26,723 bases of DNA. Origin: CAYRIF01 sp964424205 (GTDB lineage Bacteria > Bacteroidota > Bacteroidia > Cytophagales > Cyclobacteriaceae). Position numbers and translations under genes: made by a program. Below, one piece after another: positions 1 through 6,984 of the stretch (position 1 is the first letter of the stretch; the number at the start of each line of letters is the position of its first letter). The notes under the pieces were generated by a model. The model was not told the origin of the DNA. It was given only the letters and a program-made list of their open reading frames with translations, and made no database searches. The stretch covers positions 1 to 26,723 of the forward strand of contig CAYRIF010000008.1 in the NCBI GenBank assembly GCA_964424205.1, written 5' to 3'.

Positions 1-256
1 AAGAAATAAAAAGTCAAAGTGTCTTGCCATGTCCTAATGTATTTTTGTATAATTAATTAAAAAAATACCATGCTGATAACTGCTTCAATTTGTAGAAATT
101 ATCCCCAATCCCATTCATCAAACATTCTCTAATGTATTCTAAATTAGGTTAAGTAAAAGCTAGAAACAATTAAATATTGGAATATTGCAATTTAAAAATG
201 TAAGGTATTTCTCAATTTCAAAGTTTTTAGACAATAATTATGTTTATAAATATATC

Positions 257-274
257 TATCGTATATTTGCGATA
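257..274 (+). promoter_or_regulatory. Putative ArsR operator overlapping the arsR promoter
   Basis: Seen: an inverted repeat TATCG-N8-CGATA. The 8-nt spacer (262-269) is TATATTTG, an exact match to the Bacteroidota -7 consensus TAnnTTTG. The arsR start at 279 follows within 10 nt, so the leader would be very short. No clear -33 TTG is visible at the usual distance. Known: ArsR-family repressors bind short inverted repeats over their own promoters. Inferred: repressor bound here would cover the -7 box, giving arsenite-relieved autorepression of the whole ars operon. The remaining upstream bases 1-239 hold no convincing gene, only a stray TATTTTTG box at 40-47. Confidence 0.55.
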
Positions 275-278
275 CACT

Positions 279-611
279 ATGAATAAAACAATACAACAAA
301 TCGACTATAGTTTAGAAGCGGAAACGCTAGCAAAGTTTGCCAAAGCGCTGGGGCACCCCACAAGATTAATCATCCTTAAATACCTCAGTAATCAAAGCTG
401 TTGCTATACTGGTGATTTGGTCGAAGAACTACCATTGGCGCAATCAACGATATCACAGCATTTAAAAGAATTGAAAGAAGCGGGATTGATTAACGGTGAA
501 GTGACTCCTCCAAGAATTCGCTATTGCATCAATCAAAAAAACTGGTTGCAAGCAAAAAAAATGTTTGCCACATTATTTCAGGAGGACTTTAATAAAATTT
601 CATGCTGTTGA
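279..611 (+). CDS. arsR: ArsR-family winged-helix repressor
   Basis: A 110-aa ArsR/SmtB-type metalloregulator, predicted to repress the ars operon until As(III) or Sb(III) binds. Seen: the family motif ALGHPTRLIILKYL at residues 23-36, a Cys pair (Cys41-Cys42) after the helix where classical ArsR carries its arsenite thiols, the recognition helix region LAQSTISQHLKEL at about 53-65, Cys83, and a C-terminal Cys109-Cys110. An in-frame ATG at 240 exists, but it lies upstream of the -7 box at 262-269, so the ATG at 279 is preferred. The gene heads a same-strand run with a GNAT protein, a DUF6428-like protein and arsC, and its stop is 1 nt before the next start. The arsenic role follows from context and cysteines; metal specificity is not proven. 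Confidence 0.9.
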   Translation: MNKTIQQIDYSLEAETLAKFAKALGHPTRLIILKYLSNQSCCYTGDLVEELPLAQSTISQHLKELKEAGLINGEVTPPRIRYCINQKNWLQAKKMFATLFQEDFNKISCC

Positions 612-612
612 T

Positions 613-1107
613 ATGATAGAGATTAGAAATATGACGAGTAACGATTGGAAGGATGTAGCACGAATATATGACATGGGCATTGCCACCGGTCATGCTACTT
701 TTGAAACGGAAACCCCTTCATGGGAGGCTTGGAATAATTCACATATAAAGGAATGTAGGTTAATAGCCACGGAAAATAATCAGATAGTAGGTTGGGCAGC
801 ACTCTCTGCGGTTTCAAGTAGATGCGTATATGGTGGTGTGGCAGAAGTAAGTCTCTATGTTGATACAGGCTGTACTGGAAAAGGAATTGGTACTAAATTA
901 TTAAAGTCAATGATTGAAGAAAGTGAGCAAGAAGGTTTTTGGACATTGCAATCTGGTATTTTTCCTGAAAATATAGCAAGTCTGAATATACATAAAAAAC
1001 TAGGGTTCAGAATCATTGGCATCAAAGAAAAAATTGGAAAGATGAATGGCATGTGGCGTGACAATACATTATTAGAAAGAAGAAGTAAAATAGTAGGAAT
1101 AAATTAA
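613..1107 (+). CDS. GNAT N-acetyltransferase, phosphinothricin/arsinothricin type
   Basis: A 164-aa GNAT-fold acetyltransferase. Seen: an N-terminal region (residues 18-31) rich in residues typical of phosphinothricin-acetyltransferase-like proteins (IYDMGIATGHATFETE), the VAEVSLYVD strand at 76-84, the acetyl-CoA loop GKGIGTKLL at 89-97, and NIHKKLGF at 125-132. Known: members of this subfamily inside ars operons (ArsN) can N-acetylate arsinothricin or phosphinothricin and so detoxify them. Inferred: a similar role here from operon position. The start at 613 is 1 nt after the arsR stop, so translation is probably coupled. A GGAGG at 581-585 inside arsR is too far away for normal spacing. An upstream in-frame ATG at 565 lies inside arsR and is less likely. 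The substrate is unproven. Confidence 0.8.
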   Translation: MIEIRNMTSNDWKDVARIYDMGIATGHATFETETPSWEAWNNSHIKECRLIATENNQIVGWAALSAVSSRCVYGGVAEVSLYVDTGCTGKGIGTKLLKSMIEESEQEGFWTLQSGIFPENIASLNIHKKLGFRIIGIKEKIGKMNGMWRDNTLLERRSKIVGIN

Positions 1108-1117
1108 ATATATAGAT

Positions 1118-1609
1118 ATGAAAACAGAAGAATTATTATCAATTTTGAACAAAAATAGAAACAAAGAATTGTTATTTGAATATAGCAAAGGACAACATGC
1201 TGGCACAAACTATCATTTAACAGAAGTTAAGAATGTGTCATTTGAATCAGTTGATTGCGGTGGTGTCTCCAATAATTGGAAAGAAACACACCTGCAACTT
1301 TGGGAAAGCCCAAGCGAGATTGGAAAAGCAGATTACATGACAGTAGACAAGGTGATAGACATACTGGAACGTGTTAATGCCATAAAATCTTTGAGCTTAG
1401 AGACTGAAGTGAAAATAGAATTTGGTAATGCAGACTTTCATACCTCCGTGATGCCTGTGGCATCAACGCTTTCAGAATCTAACCGGTTAACCATCAAATT
1501 ATTTACAGCGGCAACTGGTTGTAAAGCTTCGGAACTTTGTGGTGTGACTGAGGCGGAGAAAGCTAGTGTTGAAGAAGAGGCTTGTTGTTCCGGATCAAGT
1601 TGCTGTTAG
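1118..1609 (+). CDS. DUF6428-like protein of ars operons, Cys-rich C-terminus
   Basis: A 163-aa soluble protein without signal peptide or membrane segment. From its N-terminal sequence and place between arsR and arsC I recognise it as the DUF6428-type protein common in Bacteroidota arsenic operons; its function is unknown to me. Seen: seven cysteines (47, 135, 141, 156, 157, 162, 163), four of them in the closing motif CCSGSSCC after an acidic run EEE. The repressor encoded upstream also ends in a Cys pair. Inferred: vicinal thiols could bind As(III), making this a possible arsenite chaperone or buffer. It starts 10 nt after the GNAT stop. A perfect inverted repeat separates it from arsC. Confidence 0.75.
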   Translation: MKTEELLSILNKNRNKELLFEYSKGQHAGTNYHLTEVKNVSFESVDCGGVSNNWKETHLQLWESPSEIGKADYMTVDKVIDILERVNAIKSLSLETEVKIEFGNADFHTSVMPVASTLSESNRLTIKLFTAATGCKASELCGVTEAEKASVEEEACCSGSSCC

Positions 1610-1620
1610 TCACTTAGAAT

Positions 1621-1660
1621 ATCAGATAAATTAGGTCTTAAATTTCCTAATTTATCTGAT
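1621..1660. repeat. Perfect 15-bp inverted repeat between DUF6428 gene and arsC
   Basis: Arms ATCAGATAAATTAGG (1621-1635) and its exact reverse complement (1646-1660), separated by a 10-nt AT-rich loop. No T-tract follows, so this is not a standard intrinsic terminator. The outer 10 nt of the left arm, ATCAGATAAA, recur in direct orientation at 2151-2160 just beyond arsC, ending on the sulfotransferase start codon. It may be an mRNA processing or stability hairpin, a protein-binding site, or the footprint of a small repeat element. Confidence 0.75.
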
Positions 1661-1678
1661 GTCATAACAAAGGTACCT

Positions 1679-2092
1679 ATGAAAAAAATATTAATACTCT
1701 GCACAGGCAACTCATGCCGCAGCCAAATAGCTGAAGGTTATTTAAGGCACTTTGCCAAAGACAAAGCAACAATTTACAGTGCAGGCATTGAAACCCATGG
1801 TGTAAACCCGAGGGCATTAAACACCATGCAGCGCGATGGCATTGACATTAGTAACCATACCTCAAATCATGTAGATGAATATGCGGATATTAACTTTGAT
1901 TATGTTATCACTGTTTGTGACAACGCCAAAGAGCGGTGTCCTGTGTTTCCGACCACCGCCAAAACCTTTCATCACAATTTCCCTGATCCTGCAAAGGCAC
2001 ATGGCAGCGACGCTAAAATCACACAAGAGTTTGACATGGTTCGAGATATGATTAAGGCGTATACGAAGGTATTTGTTATAGAGAATTTATAA
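1679..2092 (+). CDS. arsC: Arsenate reductase, LMW-PTP/thioredoxin-coupled type
   Basis: A 137-aa arsenate reductase of the low-molecular-weight protein tyrosine phosphatase fold, converting As(V) to As(III) in the cytosol. Seen: the P-loop CTGNSCRS with nucleophile Cys8 and Arg14 (CX5R); the redox pair Cys80 and Cys87 in CDNAKERCP, matching the Cys82/Cys89 relay of the S. aureus/B. subtilis enzymes; and FPDP at 101-104 with the expected general-acid Asp103. The three-cysteine arrangement argues for a thioredoxin-linked reductase rather than a plain phosphatase. Length is normal for the family. It is the last recognisable ars gene on this strand. No acr3 or arsB follows; the next gene is a sulfotransferase 67 bp downstream. 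Confidence 0.93.
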   Translation: MKKILILCTGNSCRSQIAEGYLRHFAKDKATIYSAGIETHGVNPRALNTMQRDGIDISNHTSNHVDEYADINFDYVITVCDNAKERCPVFPTTAKTFHHNFPDPAKAHGSDAKITQEFDMVRDMIKAYTKVFVIENL

Positions 2093-2159
2093 TCAAATAT
2101 TAGATATTGTTTTGTAAAAATATCAATCATCGAAAAAGAAGTTTTAACGTATCAGATAA

Positions 2160-3017
2160 ATGTCACAAGGTAAAATATTCCATTGGCTTAGTTTTACCAA
2201 ACTCATTCTAACTAAAGGTTCCGTTTGGATAAAACCATTCCATTATCAAAATAATGCCAAAGCACTTTGGAGCGGAAATCCTGAAGCCAAAAAACTAGGC
2301 ATAAATGATAAATTACAAAACAGAAGTTTCAAACATTATATATTGTTTTTACCTATTATTGGACCTTTGGTTGGATTAATAAGTCAATATAGATTACAGA
2401 AAAGGTGGCCCACTTACGTGTATCATTGGCCAGAGAAAAAACTTGCCTATGTCCGTATTTCGAAAAGTGCATGTACTTCTGTCCAAGCGGCTATTCTTCA
2501 AAAACAATATCCTGATGTAGATATTTCCTCATTAGGTGTTGACCATATCAATGAAATGGGGAAAATGTATATCAAACCGTATCTAGAACCAGGCTATGAA
2601 TGCTTTACATTAGTTAGAAATCCGCATGACAGGATTCTTTCCTGTTATTTTGATCAGGTATTGGGTAGAGACCACCACTTTTACTATGGTGACTATGCGT
2701 TTCGCATAATAAAAAAGGGAATGCCATTTAGAGATTTTGTTAATACCATAAAACATATTCCACATTCACTAAAGGATATTCATTTCAGACAACAATATGA
2801 ATATATCCGTCCTTTGGAAAATATAAAATATTTTAGAATTGAAAAAGACTATAAAGAATTAACTGCGTATTTAGAAAAGTTTAATTTGCAATTAGGTGAT
2901 TTTAATAAGAATAAAATTGGCTTTAATAAAAGTGATTACTTTACAACTGAAATAAAAAGAACAATTGAAGAGATTTATCGAAAAGATTATGAGTACTTTG
3001 GATATTCTATCAATTAA
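2160..3017 (+). CDS. Sulfotransferase family 2-like protein
   Basis: A 285-aa putative PAPS-dependent sulfotransferase, of the type that acts on carbohydrates. Seen: the 5'-phosphosulfate-binding-like loop RISKSACTS at 99-107 after strand KKLAYV, the 3'-phosphate-binding motif LVRNPHDRILSCYFDQ at 151-166, FRIEKD at 225-230, and the typical tail IYRKDYEYFGY at 272-282. There is no signal peptide; the hydrophobic stretch at 59-74 is short and broken by prolines. Known: this family transfers sulfate from PAPS to hydroxyls of sugars. Inferred: it may decorate a surface polysaccharide, although the EPS genes lie 9 kb away. The start ATG overlaps a copy of the ATCAGATAAA motif and has no strong ribosome binding site. 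Its stop overlaps that of the convergent next gene. The acceptor is unknown. Confidence 0.75.
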   Translation: MSQGKIFHWLSFTKLILTKGSVWIKPFHYQNNAKALWSGNPEAKKLGINDKLQNRSFKHYILFLPIIGPLVGLISQYRLQKRWPTYVYHWPEKKLAYVRISKSACTSVQAAILQKQYPDVDISSLGVDHINEMGKMYIKPYLEPGYECFTLVRNPHDRILSCYFDQVLGRDHHFYYGDYAFRIIKKGMPFRDFVNTIKHIPHSLKDIHFRQQYEYIRPLENIKYFRIEKDYKELTAYLEKFNLQLGDFNKNKIGFNKSDYFTTEIKRTIEEIYRKDYEYFGYSIN

Positions 3018-3463
3018 TCACGAGCCATCACCTTTTTACCCAAAACCACAACCAGTAAGACAGCCCAAATCCCAATTAATGCAGGTCCAAAATACACAAT
3101 AAAGGAGGGAATACGATGTCGCATACCATCGGGGTTATTATCGATGGCGACAAAAACCATCCCAAGTATCAAAACTACATTCACCACACCTGAAAATGAA
3201 ATTAACCAATTAACGAGGTCGGTTTGAAATGTAGTGGTGTCATTTTCAAAACTAGGATGTAATTCAAAAAACCGCCGAATGGCATAGAGCAATAGCGCTA
3301 GCACTCCAAAAACGCCTAACAGCAGATAGAAAAATTCGCTTCTTCCAAAGGTCATTTCATTAGCGACCGTAAGTGTCTCTGATAAATAGGCATAAACATA
3401 AAAGAGCACCACCATAAATGCGATACATGTAATGACCCAAAATAATTTCAAAAATCGTTGCAT
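3014..3463 (-). CDS. Hypothetical four-helix membrane protein
   Basis: A 149-aa integral membrane protein with about four predicted helices: residues 7-26, 40-60, about 84-106 and 121-142. A polar loop (62-83) lies between helices 2 and 3 and a short basic C-terminal tail follows helix 4. I do not recognise a characterised family. The frame is open much further upstream (to 3802), but that extension runs antisense through the lipoprotein gene and lacks membrane character, so I start at the Met directly before the first helix; a Met at codon 95 of the long frame, 19 residues earlier, is the alternative. Its stop codon overlaps the sulfotransferase stop in the shared TTAA at 3014-3017. It is transcribed divergently from the lipoprotein gene, with 124 bp between the starts. 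Confidence 0.65.
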   Translation of the reverse strand: MQRFLKLFWVITCIAFMVVLFYVYAYLSETLTVANEMTFGRSEFFYLLLGVFGVLALLLYAIRRFFELHPSFENDTTTFQTDLVNWLISFSGVVNVVLILGMVFVAIDNNPDGMRHRIPSFIVYFGPALIGIWAVLLVVVLGKKVMARD

Positions 3464-3587
3464 GCTTGTATTGAATTGTAAATTGACGGTGCAAGTTATT
3501 ACTTTTAAGAATAATTCCATCACTTTTAATTGGAATAACCACCTACTTTTTAGAGTTTTGATGATTGATACTATATAACCTACACGG

Positions 3588-3968
3588 ATGACCCAGATTA
3601 AAACATTACTCCTACTAATCTCTCTCATAGCAATGGCTAATTGTACGAATGAAATTAAAATTGAAGGATTCGATGCAGCTGCTTTTAAGTTAGATAAGCA
3701 TGCCTGCTCAGGGGCAAGAGCGTCACTAGAATCACAACTGATAGCAGTACAAGAAGAATTCAAAGGACATAACCAAATTGAAATTACCAAGCTATTAGGC
3801 AAGCCTGACAGAATAGAAATCTACACACGTGGACAACGATTTTTTATCTACTTTATAGAGAGCGGCCCATCCTGTAGCAACAAGAAACTTGAAAAATACC
3901 CAAAGTCATTGTTTATCCGTTTTAGTGCACTCAATAGGGCTAATGAAGTTTTTATCAAAGAATATTAA
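3588..3968 (+). CDS. Putative lipoprotein
   Basis: A 126-aa predicted lipoprotein. Seen: a short basic N-terminus, a hydrophobic segment (residues 4-15) and a lipobox-like IAMANC ending at Cys19, the likely lipidated residue. The mature part is small and mixed, with ITKLLGKPDRIEIYTRGQ at 65-82 resembling the 'LLGKPD' turn of SmpA/BamE-like lipoproteins, and two further cysteines (40 and about 95) that could pair in the periplasm. The BamE resemblance is a short motif only and I do not assign function. The next gene starts 1 nt after the stop, indicating coupled expression with the VOC protein. Confidence 0.65.
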   Translation: MTQIKTLLLLISLIAMANCTNEIKIEGFDAAAFKLDKHACSGARASLESQLIAVQEEFKGHNQIEITKLLGKPDRIEIYTRGQRFFIYFIESGPSCSNKKLEKYPKSLFIRFSALNRANEVFIKEY

Positions 3969-3969
3969 T

Positions 3970-4350
3970 ATGGCAATTGAAATTCAAGGGTTGCACCACA
4001 TCGGTATTCATGTAGAAAATTTAGCGACGAGTATTGCGTTTTATACAAAGGCATTAGGTTTGAAACAGCTCTCTCGCCCAAAGTTTGATTTTGAAGGGGC
4101 GTGGTTTATGTTAGGGACGCACCAACAATTACACCTAATTGCTGGTAGAAAAAATCTAGTAAATGCCGCCAGTAGAGGGAATCATTTTGCACTACAGGTC
4201 AAATCAATTCGAGAAGTTGAACGCCACTTCAAGGCATTAGGTGTTACTCATCGCACACCAAAGCAAAGACCAGATGGTATATGGCAATTATTTACAACCG
4301 ATCCTGACGGATACTTTATTGAATTAACTGAGTTAAGGCATAACTATTGA
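3970..4350 (+). CDS. VOC (glyoxalase/bleomycin-resistance/dioxygenase) family protein
   Basis: A 126-aa single-domain VOC-superfamily protein made of two beta-alpha-beta-beta-beta modules. Seen: LHHIGIHVENL at 8-18 followed by the amphipathic helix SIAFYTKALGL, LHLIAG at 54-59, NHFALQV at 71-77, and DPDGYFIELTEL at 111-122. His10, His55, His72 and Glu118 sit at the usual metal-ligand strand positions, so a divalent-metal lyase or dioxygenase-like enzyme is plausible. Substrate cannot be read from sequence; lactoylglutathione lyase and a thiol-transferase-like role are both possible. I use the ATG at 3970, directly after the lipoprotein stop, rather than an earlier in-frame ATG inside that gene. 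Length is normal for single-domain VOC proteins. Confidence 0.8.
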   Translation: MAIEIQGLHHIGIHVENLATSIAFYTKALGLKQLSRPKFDFEGAWFMLGTHQQLHLIAGRKNLVNAASRGNHFALQVKSIREVERHFKALGVTHRTPKQRPDGIWQLFTTDPDGYFIELTELRHNY

Positions 4351-4444
4351 TTCAGTTTTTTCAAAAAAAGTAGAAATTATACAAAACTTTATGCCATACA
4401 TATGATAAGTTGTAAATTGGCAGTTCAACTTTAAAATCACTTTT

Positions 4445-5245
4445 ATGTCAATTTACCTTGCTGAATTTTTAGGAACATTTTTACTTATTCTATTTGGTGG
4501 AGGCGTTGTCGCAGGGGTACTCCTTAAAGATTCGAAATCGGAAGACTCAGGATGGAATACCATTGTAATAGCTTGGGGTATGGCTGTTGCTTTTGCAATC
4601 TATGCCGTAGGGAATATTAGTGGCGCGCACATCAATCCCGCTGTAACTTTAGGACTGGCATTTGCAGGCGAATTTCCTTGGGCTAAAGTGCCTGGCTATA
4701 TGATTGCTCAATTAACAGGTGCCTTTAGTGGAGGCGTTTTGGTCTGGATTTTCTATATGCCACATTGGGCGAGAACTGAAGATAAAATTTCGAAACTATC
4801 GGTATTTAGCACCGTGCCAGCAATCCGCTCTTATATCCATAATTTTGTCAGTGAAATGATTGGTACCGCCATGTTGGTTTTTGCATTACTATTTATTGGC
4901 ACTAATAATTTTAGCGAAGGGTTAAATCCCCTCGTAGTAGGAGGATTGATTATGCTTATTGGTTTCGGCTTAGGCGGAACTACTGGCTATGCAATTAATC
5001 CAGCAAGAGATCTAGGTCCTAGAATTGCTCACTTTTTATTGCCCATCAGCGACAAAGGACACTCAGATTGGAAGTATGCACCCATTCCTGTTTTCGGCCC
5101 ATTTCTAGGGAGTCTTTTGGGTGGCGCTTCGTACAAAATGTTATATGAAAATGATTTGCAAATGAAATATTGGATTGTTGTTCTTATAGTAGTTGTCGTG
5201 TTAATACTTGCTATTATAAAAGGACTTAAATCCAGCATAAACTAA
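4445..5245 (+). CDS. glpF: Glycerol facilitator, aquaglyceroporin
   Basis: A 266-aa MIP-family channel for passive glycerol uptake across the inner membrane. Seen: the two pore half-helix motifs, SGAHINPAVT (NPA 64-66) and AINPARDLGPR (185-187 NPA), with Asp189 after NPAR, the mark of glycerol-conducting members over water-only aquaporins. Six conventional membrane segments fit residues 1-230. Odd: residues 243-260 form a very hydrophobic extra helix (IVVLIVVVVLILAII) ending in a basic tail, which standard GlpF lacks. glpK follows 9 bp downstream and glpD beyond it, so glycerol catabolism is the clear role. Aquaglyceroporins also pass As(OH)3, of interest because arsC lies 2.3 kb upstream. 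Confidence 0.92.
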   Translation: MSIYLAEFLGTFLLILFGGGVVAGVLLKDSKSEDSGWNTIVIAWGMAVAFAIYAVGNISGAHINPAVTLGLAFAGEFPWAKVPGYMIAQLTGAFSGGVLVWIFYMPHWARTEDKISKLSVFSTVPAIRSYIHNFVSEMIGTAMLVFALLFIGTNNFSEGLNPLVVGGLIMLIGFGLGGTTGYAINPARDLGPRIAHFLLPISDKGHSDWKYAPIPVFGPFLGSLLGGASYKMLYENDLQMKYWIVVLIVVVVLILAIIKGLKSSIN

Positions 5246-5254
5246 ACAGAAAAT

Positions 5255-6742
5255 ATGCCTATGAAATATATTATATCATTGGATCAAGGAACAACCAGTT
5301 CAAGAGCCGTTTTGTTTGATGAAAAAGGAGCTATTGTTGCTATTGCTCAAAAGGAATTTGAGCAAATTTTCCCTGAGTCAGGATGGGTTGAGCATGACCC
5401 AAAAGAAATCCTTAGTTCGCAACTTGATGTTTTAAAACAACTAATTACAGAGAACAATGTTAACGCCTCAGCTATCGCTGCCATTGGCATTACCAATCAA
5501 AGAGAAACTGCTATTGTGTGGGATAAAAACACTGGGGAACCTATTTACAATGCCATTGTTTGGCAAGATAAAAGAACGGCAGCTATTTGTGAAGCTTTAA
5601 AGAGTAAGGGCTTAGCGTCATACGTAAAAACAACCACAGGACTGGTTATTGATTCTTATTTCTCAGGCACCAAAATCAAATGGATACTGGATAACGTAAA
5701 CGGCGCAAGAGGTAAAGCTGAAAAGGGAGAACTTCTTTTTGGAACAGTTGATACTTGGCTTGTTTGGAATTTAACAAACAGAAAATCACATGTAACTGAT
5801 TATTCTAATGCCTCAAGAACAATGATTTACAATATTAAATCATTGCAATGGGATGAGAGAATGCAGGATCTCCTAGATATCCCTACCTCACTCCTACCTG
5901 AAGTCAAGCCATCGGCTCATCATTTTGGAGATTACGAGCTGGATGGCGTGAAAATCCCAATTGCTGGAATTGCAGGAGACCAACAAGCAGCACTTTTTGG
6001 GCAAGCATGTTTTGAGGTAGGTGAAGCAAAGAATACTTATGGGACAGGTTGCTTCATGTTAATGAATACGGGGGAAGAATTACAATACTCTAAGAATGGA
6101 TTATTAACTACCATCGCTTGGGGACTTGACGACAAGGTGTATTATGCACTAGAAGGCAGTGTATTTATTGCAGGTGCTGCGGTTCAATGGTTGAGAGATG
6201 GGCTTGAAATTATTGCATCGGCGCCCGAATCTGAAAAGTTTGCGGCAGCTATAGCAGGAGATAATCCAGTCTATGTAGTACCAGCCTTTGCTGGACTTGG
6301 CGCGCCCTACTGGGACATGTATGCACGAGGTGCCGTTTTTGGTTTGACAAGAGATACAGGAAAAAATCACCTCATAAAAGCAACCCTAGAATCGCTAGCA
6401 TACCAAACAAAAGACATCATTACTGCCATGCAGGAAGATTCTGGTGTAATACTATCAGCACTGAAAGTAGATGGGGGTGCCTGTGCCAATAATTTGCTAA
6501 TGCAATTCCAAGCAGATATACTAGGGCAAAATGTGGAGCGTCCTGACGTTATTGAATCTACCGCCATGGGTGCTGCATTTTTAGCAGGAATTACCATCGG
6601 ACTTTGGAAAAAAGAAGATATCATAAAAAATAGGAAAATAGACAGGGCTTTCAAACCTACTTTTAACGAAGAAAGAAGAGCGAAACTTTATGCTGGATGG
6701 CAAAAGGCAGTGAAACGTAGCATGAATTGGATTGACAATTAA
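5255..6742 (+). CDS. glpK: Glycerol kinase
   Basis: A 495-aa FGGY-family kinase phosphorylating glycerol to sn-glycerol 3-phosphate with ATP in the cytosol; this traps glycerol entering through GlpF. Seen: the N-terminal phosphate loop LDQGTTSSRA at 9-18, the substrate region SYFSGTKIKWILDN at 134-147, GDQQAALFGQ at 241-250 with catalytic Asp242, TYGTGCFMLMNTG, the FAGLGAPYWD motif, and the C-terminal FGGY-type stretch KVDGGACANNLLMQFQAD. Length matches the family (about 500 aa). Two starts are possible, codon 1 or Met3; Met3 gives the more usual N-terminus. It sits 9 bp after glpF. The interval to glpD is interrupted by a tandem repeat and an assembly gap. Confidence 0.96.
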   Translation: MPMKYIISLDQGTTSSRAVLFDEKGAIVAIAQKEFEQIFPESGWVEHDPKEILSSQLDVLKQLITENNVNASAIAAIGITNQRETAIVWDKNTGEPIYNAIVWQDKRTAAICEALKSKGLASYVKTTTGLVIDSYFSGTKIKWILDNVNGARGKAEKGELLFGTVDTWLVWNLTNRKSHVTDYSNASRTMIYNIKSLQWDERMQDLLDIPTSLLPEVKPSAHHFGDYELDGVKIPIAGIAGDQQAALFGQACFEVGEAKNTYGTGCFMLMNTGEELQYSKNGLLTTIAWGLDDKVYYALEGSVFIAGAAVQWLRDGLEIIASAPESEKFAAAIAGDNPVYVVPAFAGLGAPYWDMYARGAVFGLTRDTGKNHLIKATLESLAYQTKDIITAMQEDSGVILSALKVDGGACANNLLMQFQADILGQNVERPDVIESTAMGAAFLAGITIGLWKKEDIIKNRKIDRAFKPTFNEERRAKLYAGWQKAVKRSMNWIDN

Positions 6743-6774
6743 GATATCATAGGACTTAAGAAAATAGCTACTCG

Positions 6775-6802
6775 CTCAGAGTCTCCTGTAAGGGACTCTG
6801 AG
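6775..6802. repeat. Hairpin in repeat copy 1
   Basis: Perfect 9-bp arms CTCAGAGTC (6775-6783) and GACTCTGAG (6794-6802) around a 10-nt loop. The same hairpin with one loop change is in copy 2 at 7047-7074. No T-run follows, so termination after glpK by this hairpin is doubtful. It could equally be a REP-like palindrome or an mRNA processing site between glpK and glpD. Confidence 0.7.
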
Positions 6803-6884
6803 ATTGATAGAATCGATATAAAGAGGTTTAGACAAGTGAAAGTAAAGAGATAGACTTTCCGACTTAGGACATAAGACTAAAAAA

Positions 6885-6984
6885 NNNNNNNNNNNNNNNN
6901 NNNNNNNNNNNNNNNNNNNNNNNNNNNNNNNNNNNNNNNNNNNNNNNNNNNNNNNNNNNNNNNNNNNNNNNNNNNNNNNNNNNN
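6885..6984. other. Assembly gap of 100 N
   Basis: Exactly 100 unspecified bases, a conventional scaffold placeholder of unknown true length. It falls inside the tandem repeat before glpD, which is where a short-read assembler would break. Anything from zero bases to further repeat copies could belong here. Confidence 0.98.

Noticed and set aside
34..138. Direct repeat CTAATGTATT at 34-43 and 129-138
   Set aside because: A 10-bp AT-rich match within 100 bp in AT-rich DNA is expected by chance, and no other structure supports it.
855..1064. Minus-strand frame inside the GNAT gene
   Set aside because: It is a shadow of a well-supported acetyltransferase gene with a clear CoA-binding motif.
2100..2130. 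GATATT...AATATC hairpin after arsC as a terminator
   Set aside because: A six-pair AT-rich stem with no following T-tract; not convincing.
3464..3802. N-terminal extension of the minus-strand membrane protein
   Set aside because: The extension is antisense to the lipoprotein gene and lacks membrane or domain character; the Met before the first helix is a better start.
4351..4390. T-run and A-run after the VOC gene as a terminator
   Set aside because: TTTTTT-C-AAAAAA gives only an A-T stem with a one-base loop, too weak for an intrinsic terminator.
4445..5245. Reading GlpF as a dedicated arsenite channel of the ars operon
   Set aside because: The 9-bp link to glpK and the glpD gene beyond it make glycerol uptake the direct role. 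An arsenite route remains only a side possibility.
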